IMG/VR virus record: IMGVR_UViG_3300037520_000542
Coordinates: 1-60,354 of that record
Direction: 5' to 3' (one strand)
DNA from: a virus
Length of the DNA stretch: 60,354 bases
Shown one piece after another: positions 1 to 7,482 of this stretch. How positions within the stretch are numbered: position 1 is the stretch's first letter; each line of letters opens with the position of its first letter. The notes under the pieces were generated by a model. It searched no databases, was not told the origin of the DNA, and was given only the letters and a program-made list of their open reading frames with translations. Position numbers and translations under genes: made by a program.

Positions 1-127
1 AGTTCGTGGCCCGCCGCGAAGGCGGAATCCCGCTCTCGGTCGGTACCGTGAAGCGGAAACCCTTGCGGCGTAAGGATGGAACGCGGGGGATGAAGGAGCG
101 GCCCCCGAAGCCCCCCACTCGCGCGCG
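1..127. repeat. Left copy of exact 127-bp terminal direct repeat (circular contig overlap)
   Basis: Positions 1-127 are identical to 60228-60354. The length equals a common maximum assembler k-mer, so the simplest reading is that both ends are the same place on a circular molecule and one copy is redundant. A genuine short terminal repeat is the alternative. The join falls in non-coding or weakly coding DNA between the leftward small-gene operon and the rightward HNH/SSB genes. Confidence 0.95.
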
Positions 128-134
128 TGATTAG
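6..134 (+). CDS. Possible small basic protein spanning the contig junction (42 aa)
   Basis: A GTG-initiated frame of 42 codons, rich in Arg, Lys and Pro, runs from inside the terminal repeat to a TAG at 132-134. On the circle a purine-rich stretch and a GGACATAG element (60222 onward, like the putative late promoter) lie just upstream. An in-frame TAG sits immediately before the GTG, which fixes the upstream limit. The content is unlike any family I know, and the short length and GC-rich context mean it may be chance. Confidence 0.25.
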   Translation: MARREGGIPLSVGTVKRKPLRRKDGTRGMKERPPKPPTRARD

Positions 135-210
135 TTACGTCCCCCTCCTGCAACTTTTCTGAAAACACCTCGATCCCTGCCCGCTCTGACTATCTGCCTC
201 TTTCCCGCCC

Positions 211-1092
211 GTGACGATTGGTGGCATGGATGTCACCGATCTGCCGGTCAGGTACGACGACAAGTTCGCTGACCGGGTGCAGCGGATGAGTTGGCAGCGA
301 TCCGCCACTGGGTACGCCCGCTACTGCTGGGTGGAGGACGGTCGCGTCCGCTGGGTGTCGATGCACCGGCTCGTCTGGGCGTGGGAGCATGGCTGGGAGA
401 ACGTGCCCCGCTACATCGACCACATCAACGGCGACCGGATGGACAACCGGCTGGAGAACCTGCGTCCGGCCACCCTGTCGCTGAACGCCCACAATGCCCG
501 CCGCAAATCGAGGCATCTCCCGCAGGGCGTTTTCGTCAACAAGGGGTCGGCCCTGAACCCGTACTACTCTGCGATAAACCACCGCAACCGGCTGCATCAC
601 TTGGGGGTGTTCGCGACCGTCGAGGACGCTCGTGCGGCGTATGACCGTGCCCGCTCCCGGATCATGGAGTACGAGGTGGCGATGGCGTGCGGGGAGCCGT
701 GCGAGCCTCCCGTGATCGAGGTGAAGCGTGGTCGTCTCGGTCGCCCTCCGATTGGCGGCGGAGAGACGGCGGTGGCTCTCTACCGTTCCGGGCTGACGGT
801 CAAGCAGGTCGCCTCCCGTATGGGCATCAGTGATCGCACCGCGAGCCGTTTGCTGAGGTCTCTGGGAGTTCCTCTCACTCGCGGGCGGCGAGCCACCGTT
901 GACAGCATCCCCCCGTCCGGTACACTGGACGCCCGTTCAGCATCCCAACAGGAGCAGTCGGATGATTACGGCAACAATCACTGGGAACGTGGGCAAGGAG
1001 CCGACCCTGCGGACGACGCAGAGCGGCAAGACGATGGCGACCTTCTCGGTGGCCTCGACGGAGAAGAAGGACGGGCCGACGACTTGGGTTGA
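211..1092 (+). CDS. HNH endonuclease with AP2 DNA-binding domain (homing-type)
   Basis: Probable site-specific free-standing homing endonuclease. Residues about 52-96 form an HNH core (HRLVW, then IDHINGD and NRLENLR), and residues about 104-150 match an AP2 domain (GVF, HHLGVF, EDARAAYDRA). A helix-turn-helix of the AVALYRSGLTVKQVASRMGIS type follows at about 186-222. HNH_3 plus AP2 is the usual architecture of mobile phage HNH genes. The start is uncertain: GTG 211 or ATG 226, neither with a clear ribosome site. The last 43 codons run out of frame through the first part of ssb, a 131-bp overlap, and the ssb promoter lies inside this gene. The C-terminal tail has no recognisable domain and could be the product of an indel. 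Confidence 0.85.
   Translation: MTIGGMDVTDLPVRYDDKFADRVQRMSWQRSATGYARYCWVEDGRVRWVSMHRLVWAWEHGWENVPRYIDHINGDRMDNRLENLRPATLSLNAHNARRKSRHLPQGVFVNKGSALNPYYSAINHRNRLHHLGVFATVEDARAAYDRARSRIMEYEVAMACGEPCEPPVIEVKRGRLGRPPIGGGETAVALYRSGLTVKQVASRMGISDRTASRLLRSLGVPLTRGRRATVDSIPPSGTLDARSASQQEQSDDYGNNHWERGQGADPADDAERQDDGDLLGGLDGEEGRADDLG
899..926 (+). promoter_or_regulatory. Sigma-70-like promoter for ssb
   Basis: TTGACA at 899-904, a 16-bp spacer and TACACT at 921-926. Transcription would start near 933, about 29 bases before the ssb ATG at 962. The element lies inside the 3' part of the HNH gene. The same arrangement, TTGACT-N16-TACACT, occurs on the minus strand at 54284-54311, which raises confidence in both. 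Confidence 0.6.
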
Positions 1093-1321
1093 GGTCGCCT
1101 GCTTTGACGAGCAGGCCGACATGGTGTCCCAGAGCCTCCACAAGGGCGACAGGGTGGTCGTCACGGGACGGGCGGCTCTGGAGACGTACGAGAAGAAGGA
1201 CGGCTCTCAGGGCTTCTCATTGCGCCTGATGGCGGATGAGGTCGGCAAGTCGCTGCGGTGGCCCAAGCGGCAGGCGGTGGCGGCTGGCGTCGAAGAGGCG
1301 GATGAGGTCATTCCGTTCTAG
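962..1321 (+). CDS. ssb: Single-stranded DNA-binding protein (SSB)
   Basis: 119-aa OB-fold SSB that coats ssDNA in replication and recombination. The N-terminus (ITATITGNVGKEPTLR) and the segments WVEVACF and KGDRVVVTGRAAL are typical bacterial/phage SSB strands. The protein ends in DEVIPF, the acidic SSB tail that docks partner proteins. The ATG at 962 follows GGAG by seven bases; longer starts upstream would add a non-SSB extension. It is shorter than host SSB, as is usual in phages. It should work with the exonuclease, ERF and helicase of the 35-38 kb recombination block, although it is encoded far from them on the linear map. Confidence 0.93.
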   Translation: MITATITGNVGKEPTLRTTQSGKTMATFSVASTEKKDGPTTWVEVACFDEQADMVSQSLHKGDRVVVTGRAALETYEKKDGSQGFSLRLMADEVGKSLRWPKRQAVAAGVEEADEVIPF

Positions 1322-1322
1322 T

Positions 1323-1384
1323 TTCGCGATTCGCGAATACCGAACGCTTCAGACCGGCAGGGGAAGGGATGCCCCTGACCGGTC
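1323..1384 (+). terminator. Two hairpins after ssb, probable terminator
   Basis: Immediately after the ssb stop, TTCGCG (1323-1328) pairs with CGCGAA (1332-1337). GACCGG and AGGGG (1352-1363) then pair with CCCCT and CCGGTC (1372-1384). The second hairpin is long and GC-rich, but no T-run follows. It may be a terminator, an attenuator or an mRNA-stabilising structure. Confidence 0.45.
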
Positions 1385-1402
1385 GCCACGCACGGAGGTG
1401 TC

Positions 1403-1615
1403 ATGCGGGCCAGCCTGAACTTCACTCTCCCGGACGACCAGTTCGCGTTCGACGCCGCCCTCTCTGGGCAGCGGGCACTGGTGGTGCTGGCCGAGATCGA
1501 CAGCCGCTGCCGGAAGATCATCCAGCACAGCGCGTCGTCAGATGGCGAGGCGGAACTCGCCCGCCGTGTCCGGATGATGATTCCCGCCGACCTGCTGGAG
1601 GTGCTGCATGACTGA
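1403..1615 (+). CDS. Hypothetical protein (70 aa)
   Basis: A small protein with no family I recognise. The ATG at 1403 follows a good GGAGG site. The product is mostly helical, with an ALVVLAEIDSRCRKIIQH core. Its stop overlaps the next start by eight bases, so the two are likely co-translated. No signal peptide or membrane segment is seen. Confidence 0.7.
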   Translation: MRASLNFTLPDDQFAFDAALSGQRALVVLAEIDSRCRKIIQHSASSDGEAELARRVRMMIPADLLEVLHD

Positions 1616-1979
1616 CGACATCGTGACGCGACTTCGCGGCTGGCACTGGCTGCACCTTTCGAGGATTGGCGAGTTGTTTGATGAGGCGGCAGGCGAGATC
1701 AAGCGGCTGCGAGGCGATGCCGAGATCGCGAGGCTGCGACTGGAGGCGGCGCACGGTGAGGTCGCCCTTCTTCGCGAGGCTATTCACCGTCTTGCTCAAC
1801 AGGACGCCACGTTGTCGGTGAGCGGTGGAAACGTGACCGTGACGATGGACGCCACGCTCAACGACGAGGAGCGTGAGGCGATCTGGACTGTTGCGGAGGC
1901 ATACGCTGAGAACGACGGTGACCCGGATTGCGAGCGGATCGCCAGAATCATGCAAGGGCTGTGGCAGCGGACGAAGTGA
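1608..1979 (+). CDS. Hypothetical coiled-coil protein (123 aa)
   Basis: The central part, residues about 20-65, is a Glu/Arg/Leu/Ala-rich coiled coil (EAAGEIKRLRGDAEIARLR). It is followed by a short beta segment and an acidic C-terminal helix. Small phage proteins with this EIKRLR-type layout are common among early genes, but no function is known. It is translationally coupled to the preceding 70-aa gene. Confidence 0.7.
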   Translation: MTDDIVTRLRGWHWLHLSRIGELFDEAAGEIKRLRGDAEIARLRLEAAHGEVALLREAIHRLAQQDATLSVSGGNVTVTMDATLNDEEREAIWTVAEAYAENDGDPDCERIARIMQGLWQRTK

Positions 1980-2019
1980 GAACGCCAGCGATCAGCGGCA
2001 TCGAACGCAGGAGACGACC

Positions 2020-2079
2020 ATGACAGACGAGGTAGATGAGATGTCCGCTGCATCGCGTGGTTCTCAATGGGAGAAGTGA
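2020..2079 (+). CDS. Possible 19-aa peptide gene
   Basis: An ATG at 2020 is preceded by AGGAG at a normal distance and followed by 18 codons encoding an acidic N-terminus. Its stop lies two bases before the next ATG. It may be a real microprotein or a leader that carries the ribosome to the next gene. Confidence 0.35.
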   Translation: MTDEVDEMSAASRGSQWEK

Positions 2080-2080
2080 A

Positions 2081-2347
2081 ATGGACGTTGTGAGTCGCAT
2101 CAACCGCTGGCTGGAGGACGAGGACGCGGCCGACGCAGACGAGACGCTGCATGATGCACGCGACGAGATCGTAGCCCTTCGGGCGTTGCTAAAGCGGCAG
2201 AGCGAGGCAGCGCATCAAGCGGTCACAATGATGGGCCGGTACGCCGAGCAAACCGGCTTTCTGCTTGGCGGATTGGAGATGACGGCGGCTGGACACACCA
2301 CAGCCGACAAGGTCTTGAAGGCGCTCAAGGCGAAGTATCGGGACTGA
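2081..2347 (+). CDS. Hypothetical helical protein (88 aa)
   Basis: The start at ATG 2081 is placed because GGGAG precedes it and homologous-looking sequence begins there (MDVVSRINRW). The protein is an acidic helical N-half (EDEDAADADETLHDARDEI) followed by a second helix pair. It resembles the 123-aa protein upstream in composition, but I see no alignable domain. Function unknown. Confidence 0.65.
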   Translation: MDVVSRINRWLEDEDAADADETLHDARDEIVALRALLKRQSEAAHQAVTMMGRYAEQTGFLLGGLEMTAAGHTTADKVLKALKAKYRD

Positions 2348-2388
2348 GAACGCGGAAGATGATCGGCCCGCGAAGGAGGGGCCATGCT

Positions 2389-2640
2389 ATGACGAACGAC
2401 GAAGATCGCGGGTCCGATCCATCGACTGGTTCTGGCTCGGGGTTGCCAGCACACCTGATTCAGCCGGAGTGGACGGAACTAGCGCGAGCCGTGACGTTCT
2501 TTGGCGTGCCGCTAGATAGACTCAGCCGTGACGAGTTGATTGCCAACATTGGATACCTCCTTACTCAAGTTGAGGATGTGAAGCGGATGCACCGCGCAAC
2601 GCTGGAAATCTTGAAGGAGAGGCACCCGGTTTCTTGGTAG
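2389..2640 (+). CDS. Hypothetical protein (83 aa)
   Basis: The ATG at 2389 follows AAGGAGG, which makes it preferable to the in-frame ATG at 2359. It has a Ser/Gly-rich N-terminus followed by a helical region with the segment LSRDELIANIGYLLTQVEDVKRMH. Short proteins with this LxxEELIAxxGxL pattern occur in many aquatic phages, but their role is unknown. Confidence 0.6.
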   Translation: MTNDEDRGSDPSTGSGSGLPAHLIQPEWTELARAVTFFGVPLDRLSRDELIANIGYLLTQVEDVKRMHRATLEILKERHPVSW

Positions 2641-2748
2641 CCAGAACCAGCGTTTATGCAGCAGCCTGCTGCGTAACACCCCTGTCGCCGCGAGCGACGT
2701 GACCCCAGAACGTGTCCCAAAAAAGACGAACCGGCGACACTTCCCAAT

Positions 2749-2892
2749 ATGAGTAGCCCGCTCATCGCCCTGACCGGAGTCATCTACCTCTACGTCTCGG
2801 TGGAGCAGTTCTGGCGCGGCAATCCCGGCATGGGGATCGCCTATCTGGGGTACGCCTTCGCCAACGTGGGCCTGTTTCTTATGGCCCGGTAG
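2749..2892 (+). CDS. Small membrane protein (47 aa)
   Basis: A 47-codon frame encodes two hydrophobic helices: LIALTGVIYLYVSVEQF and, after a GNPGMGIAY turn, YLGYAFANVGLFLMA. The paired-helix layout with a central glycine turn is typical of small integral membrane phage proteins. The upstream ribosome site is weak. Its position just before the first putative late promoter suggests it ends the early block. A holin-like or superinfection role is possible but not shown. Confidence 0.6.
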   Translation: MSSPLIALTGVIYLYVSVEQFWRGNPGMGIAYLGYAFANVGLFLMAR

Positions 2893-2902
2893 GGCGGACG
2901 CC

Positions 2903-2915
2903 GGGACATAAGTCA
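2903..2915 (+). promoter_or_regulatory. Putative late-promoter element, copy 1
   Basis: GGGACATAAGTCA lies in the short gap between 2892 and the gene at 2932. It belongs to a family of GGnACAtaAATC-like elements found 17-28 bases before virion gene starts. The spacing to the ATG suits a -10-like promoter core. Confidence 0.45.
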
Positions 2916-2931
2916 TTCGGAGGACGAGAAC

Positions 2932-3201
2932 ATGCAGCCGCGACAGATGTACGAAGTCGCTGATGGTGGTCCGGAGATCATGCGCCAGACGGTGCCGGGC
3001 TACGGCTACATCCGCAAGTCCACGCCGACAGAACAGATGGTGGGTGGCATGGGTCGCGGTCAACTCCCGTCCGCCGACATGCTCATGGACGTTGGTGGCG
3101 ATGCCTACACGCAGGGCCGGTCGCTTCTTCGCGGCCTTCTTGGTCGCCCGGACCCAGACGGACTCCAGAACCGACGCGACACGAGCGTTTGGGTTCAGTA
3201 G
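2932..3201 (+). CDS. Hypothetical protein (89 aa), start of virion block
   Basis: The ATG at 2932 is preceded by GGAGGA. The protein is glycine-rich and lacks membrane segments; the centre reads PTEQMVGGMGRGQLPSADML. The neighbours are a putative late promoter upstream and a virion protein downstream, so a minor virion role is plausible. No family is recognised. Confidence 0.65.
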   Translation: MQPRQMYEVADGGPEIMRQTVPGYGYIRKSTPTEQMVGGMGRGQLPSADMLMDVGGDAYTQGRSLLRGLLGRPDPDGLQNRRDTSVWVQ

Positions 3202-3221
3202 GCCCGTTGCGGGGAGCCGAA

Positions 3222-3234
3222 GGCCATAAATCCC
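3222..3234 (+). promoter_or_regulatory. Putative late-promoter element, copy 2
   Basis: GGCCATAAATCCC lies in the gap 3202-3251, just upstream of the GTG start at 3252. It matches the ACATAAAT core of the other copies at 7 of 8 positions. Confidence 0.4.
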
Positions 3235-3251
3235 TGTGAAGGGAGACTGGC

Positions 3252-5048
3252 GTGGGCATAGGCGACTGGATCAGCAACGCAGCGAAGTTTGCCAAGAAGG
3301 CACCCCCAGCCGTCCCGGCGGCGCGGATGGCGGAGTTGGCGAAGAAGGCCCGCGAGGCCGCACCTGCCCAGTCGGCATCTCTGGCCGACAAGTTTCCGCT
3401 GCTGGATGACGCTGCCGTTCCGCAAGCCATCGACATGGCGTCAGTCTCGTACCCAAAGAAGGGTCAGTTTCCATTCATTCCGGGCGTCAAGTGGACGCAA
3501 AGCGACGGCTATTTCGTTCCCGACAACCCGCAACTCGTGGCGGAAGCCATTGCCGGTGGGTTCATCGAACCGCCAATGGGCGTCAAGCCTGTAAGCGGAA
3601 ACGCCGGGCCCGTAGGCAGCGTGCCCAAGCAAGCCGACAAAGGCCCGGAGGGCTACACGCTCGCGCCGCTCGATGATGACGACCCAGCAGACGTAAGCGA
3701 TGGCGGATTTGAAAGTCAAGATTACGCCAGCCGGGTGGCCTCCGACTTGGGCGTGATTGACTGGGACGAGATTTTAGGTGGGTTTGTTGACCCTGACAGC
3801 GGCGACGCGCTGGTTGGAAAGAAGTTGAAAAAGAAGATGAAAGAGGCCAAAGAGATGGCCGGGACGCTTGGCATTTACTGGCCGGGCGATCCAAAGCCTG
3901 TTGACAGGAGGCCGGAAGAGAACATCCGCGACTACATCGCCCGCCTTCGCGAGATGGACAAGAACGAGGAGTACAAGCCTGCGGTCGCAAAGGCCGTGTC
4001 CGACCTTGAGGAGCGACTGGCTGGTCACGTCAGTAAAGGAAACATCCGGCCTCTAGAGCCCGGCTCCGAAGACGTGATCTCCGCCACCACGACTGCCGAT
4101 AAGGTGGACGCCGCCAAGAGAGGCACTCGGAATCAGATTACTCGGGACTACATCGACTACCTCGCCTCCAGCGGCGTGGATCAGAGGACATTAGACGACA
4201 TCGCGTCCGGTGCCCTGCCGATGGACCCGCAGTCACGGATGGCTCGTGCCGAGCAGCACGACCTCGATCCGAAGGCGATCTGGTTCCGCTGGGACAGGCC
4301 GCTGAAGACCGACATGAAGGGCTTTACCGGCGCGGCACTGGCACAGCCAGAACTGCGTCGATACAAGAGCGGCCAACTGGGGTTCATTGACCTCGCGCCC
4401 AGCAAGGAAGGGCTGGTCTACACGTCGCACAACCCGGGCTTCGCGAAGCGCGGCGTCCAGATGCCGTATGACGAAGTGATTTCCTACCCCCTGCTGGGCC
4501 CGAAGGAGGGCATCGCTGGCATCGACAACATGCCGCCCTCCGCCTACGACACATTTCGCAGCCGCATGCAATCGCTGCTGCTCAAGAAGTTCCCTGACAA
4601 GCATCTGTATCCTGAGAATCCCGGCATCCGTCGCGCTCACATGCGAAGCCATCATCTGGCAGAGCCGTTAGTGGAGCCGCAGTATGTTCAGGGGCCGCTG
4701 CGCGAGGCCACGCTCGACTCGCTGAGACGAATAGGGCCGAGTAGTCATGCGACGCACGAGGCGCAGGGAACTATTCCGCACTTTTCGACCGCAGAGGATC
4801 GCAAGGTCTACACTGAGCCGCTGATGGCATCGGGCGCGAAGGGCACCCTTGTCAGGGACGAGACGGGCTTTGCCACTGCGTTCACGCCCGCAGGGGCGAG
4901 GATGCTGCGGCGCGCCGACCTTGCCCCGCTCGACACTCGATTCAAGGGTGCGAGAAACCTTCTCCAGTCGCTGCTCGTTCCGGCTGTGATTGCGGGCGGT
5001 GCGTCCAGCCTGCCCTCGACCGATAGCCGACGCACGGAGAATCGCTAG
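3252..5048 (+). CDS. Virion protein with ADP-ribosyltransferase-like C-terminal domain (598 aa)
   Basis: A GTG start at 3252 follows GAAGGGAG. The N-terminal third is Ala/Lys-rich and helical. From about residue 325 the sequence SRMARAEQHDLDPKAIWFRW aligns by eye with phage proteins that carry RMxRAxxxGYDxxxxxYHGT, the opening of an ADP-ribosyltransferase-like domain found in virion-injected proteins. Towards the end, ATAFTPAGARMLRRADLAPL and TRFKGARNLLQSL match the usual close of such domains. The YHGT signature is replaced by WFRW, so the catalytic state is doubtful. A C-terminal hydrophobic patch (LLVPAVIAGGA) follows. The stop overlaps the next start by one base. It may be an injected host-modifying factor or a structural relic. 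Confidence 0.6.
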   Translation: MGIGDWISNAAKFAKKAPPAVPAARMAELAKKAREAAPAQSASLADKFPLLDDAAVPQAIDMASVSYPKKGQFPFIPGVKWTQSDGYFVPDNPQLVAEAIAGGFIEPPMGVKPVSGNAGPVGSVPKQADKGPEGYTLAPLDDDDPADVSDGGFESQDYASRVASDLGVIDWDEILGGFVDPDSGDALVGKKLKKKMKEAKEMAGTLGIYWPGDPKPVDRRPEENIRDYIARLREMDKNEEYKPAVAKAVSDLEERLAGHVSKGNIRPLEPGSEDVISATTTADKVDAAKRGTRNQITRDYIDYLASSGVDQRTLDDIASGALPMDPQSRMARAEQHDLDPKAIWFRWDRPLKTDMKGFTGAALAQPELRRYKSGQLGFIDLAPSKEGLVYTSHNPGFAKRGVQMPYDEVISYPLLGPKEGIAGIDNMPPSAYDTFRSRMQSLLLKKFPDKHLYPENPGIRRAHMRSHHLAEPLVEPQYVQGPLREATLDSLRRIGPSSHATHEAQGTIPHFSTAEDRKVYTEPLMASGAKGTLVRDETGFATAFTPAGARMLRRADLAPLDTRFKGARNLLQSLLVPAVIAGGASSLPSTDSRRTENR

Positions 5049-6298
5049 TGGCCGACCCCAACGAACTCCGGGCCAAGATGATCCTCAAGGACATCTACGC
5101 CCGTCATGGCATCGACCCCTCCATGCCGCTTGAGGAGCAACTCAATGCGGTGCAGATGAGTGCCATGATGGGTGGCAACGTCCAGTCCGCATGGTCGAAC
5201 CCGGAGGAGCGTGCCCGTGCGAGGGCGGAGTACGCCGCAAAGGGCAGGACCGACCAAGAGAAGGAGCAGCGGTGGCAGCAGTCGGCGCATCTGCTCGACC
5301 CGGACACCTACCAGTACCAGCAGAACGCAGGCCGAGACATCGACTTCCTGCTGGCGATGGATCAAGCCTCGCGCCGCGACCCGGATGCGGCGAGGGGTGC
5401 TGCGGCTGTTGGAGCGGCTGGCGGAACGTCAGCGTACGCACAGACGCCCCAGTCCGGAGTTGCCGAAGCACTGGCCTATTGGGACTCCAGCAACAACAGT
5501 CCGCTGTTCAGGGAGTCGCTGACCACCTCCAACTACCAGTCGCAGAGCCCGCTGCTCATGGGCCTGCTCAATGCCACGACGAACCCCGATGTTCCCGCCG
5601 GGAACTACATGAACTTCTCGGAGGTGATCCCCGACTGGGTTCGCATGTGGGGCTCTGGCGAGACGGGCTCCAGCGGCGAGGCGTACGAGGCGGCTCAGGC
5701 CAAGCGGATGGCGACCAACCGCTACCGTCTTTCGTCTCCCTCGCCAGTCCTTGACCTCCCAGACGGCGCAGATGTGGTGGCAAAGGACAATCGCATCCGG
5801 GAACTGCGTGACCTGACGCAGAAGGCAGACATCCCAAGCGCCTCGCAGCGGTGGGCGAGAACGGCAGGGGTCGTGCCGCCGGGATGGCTTACGGATTCGC
5901 TGGACTTTGCGACCAGTTGGCTCGACCCGACTGCCGTGATCCCAGTTGGCGGGGTTGCGGCCGGTGCCGCGAAGGCTGGAGTGAAGGGCAGCGTCAAGCC
6001 GCTACTGGCGGGCCTAAGTTCCGGGCTGTCCAACTTTGCGTCAGACATGGGCGTTGAGCAAGCCATCGGTCACGGCATCGGCGGCGTGACCGGAGGTCGC
6101 CCTGAGCGCTCTTGGAAAGAGTGGGCGTTAGGCGACTGGAGCCCCAGCCAAAAGAGCGAAGAAGAGGTTGCCGCATCCCGTCAGGCACGCACGCAACTCT
6201 ACGACCAACTCAAGGACGACGACAGAGTATCGAGAGCCGACTCGGAGGCGTACAAGGGTTTGGGACTGCGGGTCCATGTCCCGTACTCATACCGGTAG
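5048..6298 (+). CDS. Probable internal virion protein (416 aa)
   Basis: GTG start coupled to the previous gene. The protein is Gln/Ala-rich with a coiled-coil N-half. A small-residue hydrophobic stretch at about residues 295-335 (VIPVGGVAAGAAKAGVKG, LLAGLSSGL) resembles membrane-penetrating regions of ejection proteins. The LSSPSPVLDLPDGADVV segment is the type of linker seen in phage internal proteins. No enzymatic motif is found. Its place next to the scaffold gene supports a head-internal role. Confidence 0.5.
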   Translation: MADPNELRAKMILKDIYARHGIDPSMPLEEQLNAVQMSAMMGGNVQSAWSNPEERARARAEYAAKGRTDQEKEQRWQQSAHLLDPDTYQYQQNAGRDIDFLLAMDQASRRDPDAARGAAAVGAAGGTSAYAQTPQSGVAEALAYWDSSNNSPLFRESLTTSNYQSQSPLLMGLLNATTNPDVPAGNYMNFSEVIPDWVRMWGSGETGSSGEAYEAAQAKRMATNRYRLSSPSPVLDLPDGADVVAKDNRIRELRDLTQKADIPSASQRWARTAGVVPPGWLTDSLDFATSWLDPTAVIPVGGVAAGAAKAGVKGSVKPLLAGLSSGLSNFASDMGVEQAIGHGIGGVTGGRPERSWKEWALGDWSPSQKSEEEVAASRQARTQLYDQLKDDDRVSRADSEAYKGLGLRVHVPYSYR

Positions 6299-6310
6299 GC
6301 CACGAATCCC
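6298..6310 (+). promoter_or_regulatory. Weak late-promoter-like element
   Basis: GGCCACGAATCCC begins at the stop of the preceding gene, and the surrounding bases resemble copy 2 at 3222. It precedes the scaffold gene by 16 bases. Two core positions differ from the better copies, so function is uncertain. Confidence 0.25.
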
Positions 6311-6325
6311 GAAGGGAAGGAACTC

Positions 6326-7465
6326 ATGTCGGACGACGTTGCGGTTGCGGATGTTGACGAGTCGGTCGATTCCACGCCGGACACCAGCACTCCCGAGACG
6401 AGCGTAGCCAGTGAGCCTGCATCTTCAGCATCGCCGCAGGCTTCGGCTGCACCACAGCAGTCGGTGTGGGACGCCTTCAAGAATCTCGATGAGTTTCGCG
6501 GGCAAGACGACATTGCAATCGCTCGCCGCCTCTATGCCTCGATGGAGCGAGAGAAAGCAGCAACAAACGCTCTTGCCCAGTACCAGCAGTACGTCCCCAT
6601 CGCCCAGCAGTACCTCCAAAACCGAGAACCCTTTGAGCAGTTCCAGCAGCACCGAGAATCCTTCCAGCGATGGCTCGCCTCCCAGCAGCAGCCCGCCGCC
6701 CAGCAAGTAGAGAAGACCTCTGCTTCGGAGGCGATGAAGAAGTGGTGGAACCCTCCGGAGGTTCGCGACTCCTACCGGCAGTACCTCGTCAAGGACGAGA
6801 ACGGGCGGGAGGTCATCTCTCCGGATGCCCCGCTCGACGCCAAGCACGCCCTGTACGAGTACCAGAAGTACAAGGCCGACTTCGCCCAGAAGTTCCTCAC
6901 CAACCCGGAGGAAGCGCTGGGGCCGATGATCCAAGAGATCGCCCAGCGGCAGGCCCAGCAGATCGTGGAGTCGCAGTTCGCGGAGGTGCATCAGCAGCAG
7001 TACGTCTCCGGGCTGGAGCAGGAGAACCGCGACTGGCTCTACGACCAGAGCGGGCGACCGACCGAAGAGGGGCTCGCGGCCCAGCGCTACATTGACGAAG
7101 CCGCGTCGATGGGGATTCAGGGCGCTGAAATGCGGTGGGCGTACGCTACGAAAATGATCGAGCGTGACCTGCTTGAGCGGCTGCGAACGATGGGTGCCGA
7201 GCAGACGCAGCGAAGTGCGTTTGAGGCTGGATTACCGCAGCAGATGCACGCTGCCGCCATGCAGCAGCAGGCCCCTGCTGCGCCTCTTTCGCAACCCGCC
7301 TCTGCGCCAAGTAAGGCCGAGAGGGACATAGAGTTCCTTAGAAGGGAAGCGTCCCGCAGTCCGAGCAAGGCTGCGGGCAACGACGACCCGAGAACCCCGC
7401 AGGCTCCACTGACGTTTGAGCAGCGACTCGCACGTCAGTTGGCCCGAGACGGCATCACCTCCTGA
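6326..7465 (+). CDS. Probable capsid scaffolding protein (379 aa)
   Basis: A Gln/Glu/Ala-rich, highly helical protein encoded directly before the major capsid gene, which is the classical place for scaffold. The first 50 residues are acidic and low-complexity (DVDESVDSTPDTSTPETS). The middle is coiled coil with many Q runs (QQPAAQQVEK), and the C-terminus is a basic helix (FEQRLARQLARDG) of the kind that contacts coat protein. It has no Cys and no protease triad, so it is not a fused protease-scaffold. The ATG at 6326 follows AAGGGAAGGAA. Identification is by position and composition, not homology. Confidence 0.65.
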   Translation: MSDDVAVADVDESVDSTPDTSTPETSVASEPASSASPQASAAPQQSVWDAFKNLDEFRGQDDIAIARRLYASMEREKAATNALAQYQQYVPIAQQYLQNREPFEQFQQHRESFQRWLASQQQPAAQQVEKTSASEAMKKWWNPPEVRDSYRQYLVKDENGREVISPDAPLDAKHALYEYQKYKADFAQKFLTNPEEALGPMIQEIAQRQAQQIVESQFAEVHQQQYVSGLEQENRDWLYDQSGRPTEEGLAAQRYIDEAASMGIQGAEMRWAYATKMIERDLLERLRTMGAEQTQRSAFEAGLPQQMHAAAMQQQAPAAPLSQPASAPSKAERDIEFLRREASRSPSKAAGNDDPRTPQAPLTFEQRLARQLARDGITS

Positions 7466-7482
7466 AGCGCGAAAGGTAAGAC

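Noticed and set aside
1-127. Terminal repeat as a packaging-derived direct terminal repeat
   Set aside because: The length of exactly 127 bases matches an assembler k-mer, so a circular-contig overlap is more likely. It was not ruled out.
2641-2748. Inverted repeats between 2641 and 2748 as a terminator
   Set aside because: Only short imperfect stems (GCAGCAG, GTCGC) and no T-run on the plus strand. The stretch probably is just the leader of the 47-aa gene.
3902-3907. TTGACA inside the 598-aa virion gene as a promoter
   Set aside because: No acceptable -10 box at 16-18 bases and no gene start downstream.
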